A stretch of DNA of 64,000 nt from NCBI RefSeq assembly GCF_007860105.1, contig NZ_SJPU01000004.1:186001-250000 (forward strand). Direction: 5' to 3'. Both the position numbers and the translations under genes were made by a program. The notes under the pieces are model-generated. The model ran no database searches. It saw nothing but the letters and a program-made list of their open reading frames with translations, and was not told the origin of the DNA. The DNA is from Allorhodopirellula heiligendammensis. GTDB taxonomy: Bacteria; Planctomycetota; Planctomycetia; Pirellulales; Pirellulaceae. This document shows, in pieces, positions 29,306 to 37,556 of this stretch. How positions within the stretch are numbered: position 1 is the stretch's first letter; each line of letters opens with the position of its first letter.

Positions 29306-30370
29306 ATGTCATGGTACGGAGGATTCGCACCCTATGTGCCGGTCGCCCAGCGTCTCGCACGCGGCAACAAGGCGGCCGCCAAACGCATTAAGAAGGGTCA
29401 GAGCCTGCAGCCGCTTAACATCTCGGGAACCAGAATCGCAACGACGTTCTGGGGCAAGAGCTGGTGCACTCATCTGGAAAAGTACAGTGACTACTCCAAT
29501 CGCCTACCGCGAGGGCGAACCTACGCGCGCAACGGATCGGTTGCCGACCTGCGAATCACGCGTGGTCAGATCACTGCGATGGTTTGCGGTTCGTCGCTAT
29601 ACGACATCACCATAAAAATCACGCCGCTAGCCGATACGGACTGGAAAGCAATTTGTCGTGACTGCAGCGCATCGATTCATTCGCTGATCGATCTGATGCG
29701 TGGCAAGCTCGGCGATGACGTGATCCGCCGCATGACGGATCCGAAACGCGGCATGTTTCCAGCGGGCAATGAGATTGAGATGAACTGCAATTGTCCCGAT
29801 GGTGCATCACTCTGCAAGCATCTCGCGGCCGCGCTCTACGGGGTTGGCAATCGGCTCGATACGGCACCCGAACTGCTGTTTTTGCTCCGTGGAGTGGATC
29901 AAAATGAACTGATCTCACAGGCCATGGTCGCTGAGAACGCCACATCCGCAATGGGCCTGGACAGTGACTCTGAACTTGCCGGTGAAGATCTGGGGGCGAT
30001 GTTTGGAATCGAGTTGGCGTCACCGGCGCAAACACCGATCGCGGCGAAAAAGTCGCGTAAAATGGTGAAAAAGAAGGTGGCAAAGAAGGTGGCGAAGAAG
30101 GCAGTGAAGAAAAAGACAGACGTTAGGAAGAAGCCGAAGGCAAAAGCGGTAAAGAAGAAGCCCACCAAACGCAAACAGGCTGCCCCGGCAACCGCGAAGG
30201 TCAAGTCAGTCAAGAAGCGCGTATCCAAACCGACGAATAAAAAGTCGACCAAAAAACGAATCGATAGTAATCGCACCGTGAACAAGCGAAAGGTTGTCAA
30301 GAAAAAATCTGCTGCCAAGAAAGCCACCAAGTCTGCCGATACCAGGGGAATTGTGATTCGGCTGAACTAG
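29306..30370 (+). CDS. SWIM zinc-finger protein with histone-H1-like Lys-rich tail
   Basis: 354 residues from the ATG at 29306, preceded by AAGGA at a good distance; upstream in-frame ATGs at 29264 and 29282 are less supported. Residues 1-230 contain the SNF2-partner region (FWGKSWCTHLEKY) and a SWIM finger CNCPDGASLCKH (CxC, six residues, CxH; about 161-172). From residue 249 to the end the protein is dominated by Lys/Ala/Val (KKKVAKKVAKKAVKKK and similar), like histone H1 or AlgP tails. SWIM fingers bind DNA or protein, and the tail should bind DNA nonspecifically. It probably works with the preceding helicase. Confidence 0.88.
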   Translation: MSWYGGFAPYVPVAQRLARGNKAAAKRIKKGQSLQPLNISGTRIATTFWGKSWCTHLEKYSDYSNRLPRGRTYARNGSVADLRITRGQITAMVCGSSLYDITIKITPLADTDWKAICRDCSASIHSLIDLMRGKLGDDVIRRMTDPKRGMFPAGNEIEMNCNCPDGASLCKHLAAALYGVGNRLDTAPELLFLLRGVDQNELISQAMVAENATSAMGLDSDSELAGEDLGAMFGIELASPAQTPIAAKKSRKMVKKKVAKKVAKKAVKKKTDVRKKPKAKAVKKKPTKRKQAAPATAKVKSVKKRVSKPTNKKSTKKRIDSNRTVNKRKVVKKKSAAKKATKSADTRGIVIRLN

Positions 30371-30450
30371 GGATCGCGTTACTTTCCAAAGAGACGTGGC
30401 GGCGAGTTTTCTGGATAGGCCTTCCTCGAAAAAACCAGCGTCAGAATGGT

Positions 30451-30547
30451 TGGCGACGCCTCTCGCCACCCACGCCGTAAACGGCTTTTAGCGTGAATGC
30501 GGTGATAAGTGCGTTTTTCTTCCAACCCCGGTCTGGCGTCCGGGGCT
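30451..30547. repeat. Palindrome-rich intergenic segment after the SWIM gene
   Basis: The gap 30371-30693 carries no gene but three hairpins: TGGCGA/TCGCCA (30451-30468); GCCG/CGGC followed by TTTT (30474-30489, a weak terminator candidate); and CCCCGG/CCGGGG (30526-30545) within a longer imperfect palindrome. The last resembles REP-type repeats. The remainder of the gap shows nothing. Confidence 0.45.
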
Positions 30548-30693
30548 ACTGCCTGCCGTCGATATCGCGACTCAGAACAGCGGAACAGAACGGCAACGAA
30601 ATCAATGGTCGAAAAACCATATCAACCTCGACTCCGTCGCAGCGTGGGCTAGTGTTTAACGACTTCTGAGCCCAATCATTGGGGCAGTCCTGC

Positions 30694-31458
30694 TCAGGCA
30701 TTCTGAATGCGAAAAGCGAGCTGCTGCAGCTCGCTGGCGAGGTCCACGTTGATGACGGCTACTGCCGAGGAAACTCTCAGCGTGGTGGGAGCGAAGTTCA
30801 GGATTCCTTGGATGCCCAACGCCACGACTTGGGCGGCCACCTCTTTCGCTTGTTCGCTTGGTACGGCGAGGATTGCCAGTTCGGGTTTCAGTTCCCGCAG
30901 TACCGGTTCGAGTTGGTCCATGGGCAAAATCTTTGTATTCCCAACGACGCCACCAATCTTGGTCGGGTCGGTATCGAATGCAGCAGCCAGCGAAAATCCG
31001 AGTCGCTCGAACCCGCGATAGCGGAGTAGAGCATTGCCGAGGAACCCGACCCCGATCATCACGGCCTTCCAGTGCACGCCGCTGCCCAAAACGACCCCGA
31101 TATGATCAGCAAGTGATGCGACATCGTACCCCACACCACGCCGGCCCACCGACCCAATCGAACTGAGGTCCCGTCGGACGACGGCAGCCGAGACGTTTAC
31201 CATCGCCGCTAAGTCGCGACTGTTCGTCGACGTTTGCCCAGCATCGAGCAAGCGATGTAGTTCGCGAAAGTAAAGGCTCAGCCGCCCGACGGCCGGAGTG
31301 GATAAATCCGTACGAACGATTTCATTGGAACCAGCTCCATCCGGGTGCCCAGCTGAGATTGGTGGATTCATGGAAGGTGGCATATCGAGGATGGGGTCAA
31401 AAAACGGATAATCGGTAAAACCGGAACGGACGGCACGTTTGCACAGCCTAGACCCCAT
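30694..31458 (-). CDS. rex: Redox-sensing transcriptional repressor Rex
   Basis: A 254-residue repressor that senses the NADH/NAD ratio and controls fermentation and respiration genes. The N-terminal winged helix is seen in YFRELHRLLDAGQTSTNSRD and DLSSIGSVGRRGVGYDV; the Rossmann NAD(H) site is MIGVGFLGNALLRYRGF, where the usual third glycine of GxGxxG is replaced by Phe-Leu-Gly spacing typical of Rex. FAPTTLRV near the C-terminus is a Rex signature. The first ~45 residues are not conserved; ATGs at 31383 or 31371 may be the true start. No TTGTGA-N6-TCACAA Rex box was seen upstream. Confidence 0.88.
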   Translation of the reverse strand: MGSRLCKRAVRSGFTDYPFFDPILDMPPSMNPPISAGHPDGAGSNEIVRTDLSTPAVGRLSLYFRELHRLLDAGQTSTNSRDLAAMVNVSAAVVRRDLSSIGSVGRRGVGYDVASLADHIGVVLGSGVHWKAVMIGVGFLGNALLRYRGFERLGFSLAAAFDTDPTKIGGVVGNTKILPMDQLEPVLRELKPELAILAVPSEQAKEVAAQVVALGIQGILNFAPTTLRVSSAVAVINVDLASELQQLAFRIQNA

Positions 31459-31814
31459 ATTTTACCTGGTCGGACACCTTTCTTTGTTCCATGATTCATC
31501 CGCAGACGATGTAGTTTGTGCATCGAAATCATTTTCGCTATCCCTCACGCCTTGTGTACGTGTTAGCGGCGAGTGATTGCAACTCGACCCTCCCGCTCTT
31601 GTAAGCGACCGACCGGCTTTAGTGTGGCCGACGGGCACCACGCGGACAAGAGACATCGGGGACGCAACGCGGTATCTACCGTTTTCGCTCCGCATGGACT
31701 GGGTTGGTGGGAATGAATTGCGATGTTGATGGGCGATGCCGGGGGGTTCCGGCTGCCAGTGGAAAGCTAAGTCCTACAACGCTTTTAAACGTTGTTACTT
31801 GAGAGGAAAGTGTT
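31459..31814. other. Leader region of the YTV gene with an inverted repeat
   Basis: 356 bases with no gene. Near its 3' end ACAACG (31776-31781) and CGTTGT (31790-31795) form a perfect inverted repeat around CTTTTAAA; it is followed by a strong ribosome-binding site (GAGAGGAAAG, 31801-31810) seven bases from the ATG. The repeat could be an operator or an mRNA hairpin close to the start site. Confidence 0.5.
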
Positions 31815-33623
31815 ATGAAAAGGTTGTGGTTACTACCCGCACTCGCGTTGATCGCGGTTGTGTCGGGTGCCAATGCTGCTCATGCTGCTTATTGTAGCAC
31901 GATCAGTTACCAAGGCTGCAGCAGCTGTGGCGGCGGCTCTGTCGTTGCCGATGGTGGTGTTGTCTCCGACGACTCGGTCGTCGTTGATGGTTCCGTTGCT
32001 GTTGCCGCTCCTGGTGTGGTCACCAGCGAAGGTGCTGGAAATGGATCGTACACCGTGATGCGGACAGTTCGCGAGACTGTGATGGAACAAGTCCAAGAGA
32101 CTCGCCATCGTACACGGAACGAAACGTACTATGTTGACCAAGTTGTCAATCGCACTCGGATGGTGCCGGAAACGGTCCAAAAAGAAGTGCAGTACACCGT
32201 CATGGTGCCAACGTACGAAACTCGCGAAAAGACGATCAACTACACAGTCAACAAACCTGTGTACGAAACTCGCTCACGAGTGATCAACTACACCGTTAAG
32301 AAACCTGTGTATGAAACTCGTCAAAAGACGATCAACTACACTGTTAGCAAGCCCGTTTACGAGCAACACGAGCGTGTGATCAACTACACGGTCCAAAAGC
32401 CCGTCTACGAGACTCGCACCAAGACGATCAACTACACCGTCAACAAGCCAGTGTACGAGACTCGTCAAAAGACGATCAACTACACCGTGATGAAACCCGT
32501 TTACGAAACTCGTACACGGAACATCAACTACACGGTCTACAACACCGTGCGTGAAGACAAAGTTCGCACAGAGAACTACACCGTTACGGTTCCAGTCCAG
32601 TACACCAAGACCATTCAGGTCAAGGGTGGACATTGGGACACAGTTACCGAAACGGTTCCTGGCCCAATGATTCGTCGTACCGTGCGTGAGCCCGGCACAT
32701 GCCACTACGACCCAACCACCTGCCGTACGGTATACTGCCCCGGCAAGTGCCGCGTCGAGTGTGTTCAAGGCTGCCCCAAGACAATCTGCAAGAAGGTCTG
32801 GGTTCCTACCTGTGAAGAACGAGAAATCACCTGCACGAAGTACGTGAAAGAATGCCGCACCCGCGAAATTCCTTACACCGTATGCCGTCGTGTTCCTGAG
32901 TGCCGTACCAAGGTTTGCGAATACAAAGTTTGCAAGATGGTCCCAGAATGCCGCACAAAGACCTGCAACTATACCGTTTGCAAGATGGTCCCAGAGTGCC
33001 GCACCAAGACCTGCGAATACAAAGTTTGCAAGATGGTTTGCGAAAACCGTCAAAAGGTTTGCAAGTACACAACTTGCAAGATGGTTCAAGAATGCCGCAC
33101 CAAGACCTGCAACTACACCGTGTGCAAGATGGTTTGCGAAAACCGTCAAAAGACTTGCAACTACACTGTGTGCAAGATGGTCCCAGAATGCCGCACCAAG
33201 GTTTGCACGTACAAAGTTTGCAAGATGGTTCCCGAATGCCGCACCAAGACCGTGTGCCACACGGTTTGCCGCAAAGAATGCTACCAAGAAACGATCCGCG
33301 TTGCTAAGTGCCGCAAAGTTTGCGAGCCTTACACCGTGACCAAGTGCGTTCCTCGCGTCGTCTGCCGTCAAGTTCCCGTCACCGTTTGCTGCCCAGAACC
33401 TTGCTGCAATGCAGCTAGCTCCTGCGACAACGGTTGCGACACTTGCGGATCGGCTTCGGATTGCGGTTGTGCAAACGACTGCTGCGAACCAGCCCCTTGC
33501 TGTGCTCCTCGTCAATCGTGCCTGAAGGGCCTGTTGAACAAACTGTTCCACAACCACAACTGCGGATGCGATTGCCAAGTTGCTGAGCCTTGCTGCGACG
33601 CAGCACCGGCTTGCGGATGCTAA
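31815..33623 (+). CDS. YTV-repeat, Cys-rich envelope protein
   Basis: A 602-residue exported protein of the planctomycete YTV family, whose members have been found as cell-wall proteins (family knowledge). The signal peptide ends near AHA-AYC (about residue 24). After a Gly/Val/Ser segment come two repeat arrays. Residues 130-257 hold eight 16-residue units of the type KPVYETRxKTINYTV. Residues 357-484 hold eight units of the type CKMVPECRTKTCNYTV. A Cys-rich linker (about 295-356) joins them, and the C-terminal ~110 residues are also very rich in Cys. Abundant cysteines suggest a disulfide-linked layer. It is preceded by a strong ribosome-binding site and followed by a terminator, consistent with high expression. 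Confidence 0.9.
   Translation: MKRLWLLPALALIAVVSGANAAHAAYCSTISYQGCSSCGGGSVVADGGVVSDDSVVVDGSVAVAAPGVVTSEGAGNGSYTVMRTVRETVMEQVQETRHRTRNETYYVDQVVNRTRMVPETVQKEVQYTVMVPTYETREKTINYTVNKPVYETRSRVINYTVKKPVYETRQKTINYTVSKPVYEQHERVINYTVQKPVYETRTKTINYTVNKPVYETRQKTINYTVMKPVYETRTRNINYTVYNTVREDKVRTENYTVTVPVQYTKTIQVKGGHWDTVTETVPGPMIRRTVREPGTCHYDPTTCRTVYCPGKCRVECVQGCPKTICKKVWVPTCEEREITCTKYVKECRTREIPYTVCRRVPECRTKVCEYKVCKMVPECRTKTCNYTVCKMVPECRTKTCEYKVCKMVCENRQKVCKYTTCKMVQECRTKTCNYTVCKMVCENRQKTCNYTVCKMVPECRTKVCTYKVCKMVPECRTKTVCHTVCRKECYQETIRVAKCRKVCEPYTVTKCVPRVVCRQVPVTVCCPEPCCNAASSCDNGCDTCGSASDCGCANDCCEPAPCCAPRQSCLKGLLNKLFHNHNCGCDCQVAEPCCDAAPACGC
32202..32585 (+). repeat. Eight 48-bp tandem units, YTV N-terminal array
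   Basis: Eight in-frame copies of a 48-base unit encoding 16 residues ending in YTV. Cys is absent. The last copy (ending ENYTV) is the most diverged. Confidence 0.85.
32883..33266 (+). repeat. Eight 48-bp tandem units, YTV Cys-rich array
   Basis: Eight in-frame 48-base copies with the same 16-residue period as the upstream array. Cys occupies unit positions 1, 7 (or 5) and 12. Copies four and six share a CENRQK variant, suggesting duplication of a two-unit block. Confidence 0.85.
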
Positions 33624-33812
33624 TCATCCATCCTGATGGATTGAGTATCAAGCGAAGTTCAAGAGGACGCTTTCCACGCTGAATATCGCTTCCCCATAAC
33701 GAATTCCACTCACCGCGCCTGTTCGGATAACTTTACGAATAACGAGCAGCCGGTGGGGAATTCGGGCGGGGGGAACCGATCACAGAGTTGAGAAAACGTC
33801 GATACGCTCAAT

Positions 33813-33855
33813 CGGGGCTGAGTTTCTCCAAAAGAGAGACTCACCCCGTTTTTTT
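33813..33855 (+). terminator. Rho-independent terminator downstream of the YTV gene
   Basis: The gap 33624-34098 has no gene. A long stem (33813-33828 with 33834-33848, one bulged C and one G-T pair, CAAAA loop) is followed by seven T. A TATACT -10-like sequence at 34027-34032 may belong to the sulfatase promoter; its -35 is not clear. Confidence 0.85.
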
Positions 33856-34098
33856 ATGCGCCGACGACACTCTCGTCGCGGTCGCAGCGTCATCGCGCCA
33901 CGAAACATTGCCCTGCCATGTGGTCGCCAACGCAGACGCCTTCCCTCCGTCCTCGATAGTCGCGCTCGGAGAGTATTTTCGAGCGTCGGTCGCGGCAACA
34001 CCTCAGCAATAGGGACAGGGCGGTGCTATACTACCGGCCTGAGCGATCGGGGTGCGGCATCCTCGATCCCGCTACGTTCCCTGAGAAAGTCGGACACC

Positions 34099-35484
34099 AT
34101 GAGGCTCTTTTGGTTGCATTGCATCGTCACCCTGGTAGCGGCTAGTGCGTTGCTGTCACCGTCCGCGCGTGCGGAGGACAAGCGTCCGAACATTCTGCTC
34201 ATGTTCACCGACGACCAGCCGCAAAACGTCATGGGCTTCGCAGGTAACACAGCCGTCCACACGCCTCACATGGATTCACTTGCGCAACGCGGCATCTACT
34301 TCGACAATGCGTTCGTGACCACGCCAATCTGCTGCAGCAGCCGCGCATGTCTGTTCACCGGCCAACAAATGAATCGCCATGGGATCCGAGATTTCAAGGC
34401 CCCGCTGAGCGCCGCCGCGTTTGCCAAGACGTATCCCGCGATGTTACGGAAGTCGGGATATCGCACCGGCTATCTTGGCAAATACGCTATCGGCAACCCA
34501 GCCCTGCATCGACGCGAACTCTGTCTTCCTGCCAACAAGTTCGACGATTGGTACGGATTTCCGCAAAACATCGCGTACCGGCAGGACGTAGACGGGGAAG
34601 GCCAGTATTTGACCCAGGTGATGTCAGACAAAGCGATTGAGTTTCTACAACAGTCCACGCCGGACCAGCCGTTCTGCTTGACCGTCGCATTCAAAGAGCC
34701 ACACGGTCCATTCAATTATTTCGATCCCCTGACACCCAATATTTACGAAAACGCAGAACTCCCCTGCTCCCCCACGTTTACCGCTGACGATTTCGAGTCG
34801 CAACCCAAGTTCATTCGCGAGTCGTTGAATGGAGACAACAGCAGGGGCTTTCTCGCATCCAATGAACGTCTGCAGTCACACTTACGCACGTTCTACCGCA
34901 CGGTAACACGAGCAGATCAGGCGGTGGGCGAAATACTCGCTGCGCTCAAACAACTGAAGCTTGACGAGAATACCGTCATTATCTTCACGTCAGACCACGG
35001 TGACTTGCTTGGCGATCACGGTTTGTTTGGGAAGTGGCTACTCTATGAAGATTCCATTCGCGTTCCCCTGATTGTCTACGATCCTCGTATTCCGGAACCG
35101 CTGCGTTCTGGACGACGGGACGAACTTGCCCTCGGCATCGATCTCGCCCCCACGATGCTGGCGTTGGCGGGCATCACGCCTCCTGACGCAATGCAAGGCA
35201 AGGATTTGATGCCGGTTATCGACGGGAGTGCCGACAATTGGCGATCTCATTTTTATTGCGAACATACCTACAACACAGACCCACCACGTGCTCCCATTGC
35301 GGAGTCCGAAGGTATCCGAACAACCAAATGGAAGTACATTCGCTATCCTAACACGAACCCTGTTTTTGAGCAGCTCTTTGACTTGGATACCGATCCAGAG
35401 GAACGCACCAACCTGGCGGGGTCGGCTGACGCATCGGAAGTTGTCGCCGAACTACGGGCGCTGTGTGATAAAAGCGGAAACTGA
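34099..35484 (+). CDS. Exported sulfatase (arylsulfatase family)
   Basis: 461 residues from the ATG at 34099, which begins a normal signal peptide (hydrophobic core, cleavage near ARA-EDK, residue 24); longer readings upstream lack one. The alkaline-phosphatase-fold sulfatase domain shows RPNILLMFTDDQP (metal ligands), the active-site region ICCSSRACLFTG (Cys78-Arg82), GYLGKY, and TSDHGDLLGDHGLFGK. The formylglycine signature is normally CxPSR; here it reads CCSSR, lacking the proline. A C-terminal RTTKWKYIRYP segment is typical. It should hydrolyse sulfate esters, probably of marine polysaccharides, in the periplasm or outside (inference). Confidence 0.92.
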   Translation: MRLFWLHCIVTLVAASALLSPSARAEDKRPNILLMFTDDQPQNVMGFAGNTAVHTPHMDSLAQRGIYFDNAFVTTPICCSSRACLFTGQQMNRHGIRDFKAPLSAAAFAKTYPAMLRKSGYRTGYLGKYAIGNPALHRRELCLPANKFDDWYGFPQNIAYRQDVDGEGQYLTQVMSDKAIEFLQQSTPDQPFCLTVAFKEPHGPFNYFDPLTPNIYENAELPCSPTFTADDFESQPKFIRESLNGDNSRGFLASNERLQSHLRTFYRTVTRADQAVGEILAALKQLKLDENTVIIFTSDHGDLLGDHGLFGKWLLYEDSIRVPLIVYDPRIPEPLRSGRRDELALGIDLAPTMLALAGITPPDAMQGKDLMPVIDGSADNWRSHFYCEHTYNTDPPRAPIAESEGIRTTKWKYIRYPNTNPVFEQLFDLDTDPEERTNLAGSADASEVVAELRALCDKSGN

Positions 35485-35567
35485 CGAGGAAATGTCGCAG
35501 AACAGCATCGTCGACATCGGGTGAGCCTCGTGCTAAGTAGGAGCGGATCGTTTACCGGAAGATTGTT

Positions 35568-37238
35568 TTGACTACTGACACCATTGACCTGAGTCTCGAT
35601 GCCAATCCGTCGCCTTCCACGACGTTATCTGCGAAACGCGACTGGACGTTCTTTCACCGCCATGGGTTGTTGCTCGTTGTCCTCTCGCCGATTGTCGCCA
35701 ACTTGGTCGGCAGTGTCTTTAACATCTTGTATAATTTCTGGCAAATCGAGCCGCTGCTATCTCAACTCCAGATGGCGCGTTTCTCAGCGTGTTGGCAATG
35801 GTTCAACCTCGTCGTCTACCCGTTGGCGGTGCTGCTGTTTTTGATCCCGATTTATCAGCTGCGTCCCATCCATCACAGCCTGATCAACGGCACGAACGTG
35901 AGCGATGAAGATCTGGAGGCTTCGCGACGAAAGGTAGTGAATTTGCCCTGGTGGTTCTTGGCCGTCGCATCGATGGGCTGGTTGAGCTGCATTCCCGTCT
36001 TCCCGTTGGCGCTAGCCAGTCTGAATGAGCCGCTCTCGATCAACGTAGTAATTCATCTGACGACTTCCTTCCTGATTGCTTCGCTGATCGCGGTCACCCA
36101 TAGTTTCTTTGCGGTCGAACTGGTTATTCAGCAAACGTTGTTTCCGGTTTTCTTCCAGACAGGAACCCCTGCAAACGTCTCAGGCACTGCGCCGATGACA
36201 ATTTCTCAGCGTGGATTGATGTGGTCGGCATCGGCTGTCGTCAGTCCAGTGCTGTCACTGGTATTGTTAATTTTAGTACCTGACGCGACTCAAACAGCTC
36301 CCATATTTGCCGTCGTCGTGGCCGTTGTCGCAGTCAGTTTTGGCATCGCGACGTCGTGGTTACTAGGTCGTTTGGTAGCGTCACCGGTGTTAGAACTGCA
36401 GAGTGCCGCCCTGGCAGTTGCCAAGGGCGACTTAACCGCGAAAATCGAAACTCTCCGAGCAGACGAGTTCGGAATGCTGATCGATCAGTTCAATGCCATG
36501 ATCGCCGGGCTCGCTGAGCGGGAACGCTTGCAAGCAACATTTGGCCGGCACGTCGGCCGCGAGGCCGTCAAGCAGATCCTGGCGGCTCAGGATGCTCGTG
36601 ATGTAACTAACACGCCTGGAACTCTCGGAGGCACCAAGCAAATGATCACGGTGATGTTCGTGGATGTCCGCAATTTTACCGCTCATTCAGCAAACGCACC
36701 CGTTGACGATGTAATCGCCGGATTGAACTTAATGTTCGGCGAGGCGGTGAAGATTGTCGAGCAACACGGAGGGATGATTAACAAATTTCTAGGCGATGGT
36801 TTCATGGCTATCTTTGGAATCGGTGGTAATCCTTCCGCCAGTGAGCGACATGCCGATGATGCCGTCAATGCGGGGCGTAAACTTCTCACTCGCATCGAGG
36901 CAATGAAGGGCGATTTCGCTCGCGTTGGATGGTCCGAAATGAAGATCGGAGTGGGGATCAACACGGGCATCGCGATGGTGGGCAGCATCGGCGCGCCCGA
37001 ACGCCAGGAATATACTGCGATGGGCGACGCAGTGAACGTAGCGGCGCGGGTGGAAGCACTGACTAAGCGTGTCGGGCACGATTTGCTAGTTACTGAGGCG
37101 ACCCTCCATGCACTCTCAGCGTCCGATCATTTCACCGCATTGCCTCGTCAAGAAGTCCAGGGTAAGTGCGAAAGCCTGCGCGTGTACGGACTGATCGAAG
37201 ATAGCGAGCGGACGACTGAGGATAATCGATCACAGTGA
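35568..37238 (+). CDS. Class III adenylate cyclase with six-helix membrane domain and HAMP
   Basis: A 556-residue membrane cyclase starting at TTG (35568), with GGAAG as ribosome-binding site. About six transmembrane helices occupy residues 25-275. A HAMP linker follows (LGRLVASPVLELQSAALAVA), then the catalytic domain: metal-binding Asp in FVDVRNFT, KFLGDGFMAIFG, and YTAMGDAVNVAARVE. Lys in NKFLGDG and Thr in EYTAMGD are the residue types that select ATP in bacterial class III enzymes. The likely product is cAMP. The sensor input is unknown, and no neighbour is obviously controlled by it. Confidence 0.9.
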   Translation: MTTDTIDLSLDANPSPSTTLSAKRDWTFFHRHGLLLVVLSPIVANLVGSVFNILYNFWQIEPLLSQLQMARFSACWQWFNLVVYPLAVLLFLIPIYQLRPIHHSLINGTNVSDEDLEASRRKVVNLPWWFLAVASMGWLSCIPVFPLALASLNEPLSINVVIHLTTSFLIASLIAVTHSFFAVELVIQQTLFPVFFQTGTPANVSGTAPMTISQRGLMWSASAVVSPVLSLVLLILVPDATQTAPIFAVVVAVVAVSFGIATSWLLGRLVASPVLELQSAALAVAKGDLTAKIETLRADEFGMLIDQFNAMIAGLAERERLQATFGRHVGREAVKQILAAQDARDVTNTPGTLGGTKQMITVMFVDVRNFTAHSANAPVDDVIAGLNLMFGEAVKIVEQHGGMINKFLGDGFMAIFGIGGNPSASERHADDAVNAGRKLLTRIEAMKGDFARVGWSEMKIGVGINTGIAMVGSIGAPERQEYTAMGDAVNVAARVEALTKRVGHDLLVTEATLHALSASDHFTALPRQEVQGKCESLRVYGLIEDSERTTEDNRSQ

Positions 37239-37416
37239 CGTGATTTAATTTTCGTGGGCCGCTCCCCTACTGGATCGCTCGCTCGTGTTTCCCATGCGGT
37301 CGCCGTGGCACAGAACAACAGGTTCAAAACCTCACCCGATATTGGCATCGAGCGGCCCACTGGATGCATCTAAATGTCGAGCCGCCTGTTGAGTTAGTTG
37401 CTCTCGCTGCCCGAAT

Positions 37417-37476
37417 GCATCGCTACTAACTCGAGTGCATCGCTACTAACCCGAGTGCATCGCTACTAACCCGAGG
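37417..37476. repeat. Three-copy 20-bp tandem repeat
   Basis: GCATCGCTACTAACYCGAGT occurs three times end to end (37417, 37437, 37457), with a C/T difference at position 15 of copy one and a final G in copy three. It lies in a 318-base gap (37239-37556) without genes. Confidence 0.9.
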
Positions 37477-37518
37477 CGCAGGTGAGGAGCGAGGTAGACT
37501 GTCTTGCGAGCGTGTCGG

Positions 37519-37554
37519 ATGAACAACGCAACTTGCATGAACAACGCAACTTGC
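37519..37554. repeat. Two-copy 18-bp tandem repeat
   Basis: ATGAACAACGCAACTTGC is repeated exactly (37519-37536, 37537-37554), ending two bases before the stop of the minus-strand isomerase gene. Confidence 0.9.
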
Positions 37555-37556
37555 AA

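Noticed and set aside
31459-31700. Rex box upstream of rex
   Set aside because: No TTGTGA-N6-TCACAA-like sequence; nearby TTTGTGCATC has no matching arm.
32274-33578. 434-codon open frame antisense to the YTV gene
   Set aside because: It is the mirror of the 48-bp repeats; its own protein is Ala/Asn/His-rich without a family match, and the sense protein has a signal peptide, ribosome-binding site and family motifs.
37417-37476. CRISPR array
   Set aside because: The units are direct 20-bp tandem copies without spacers, and no cas genes are present.
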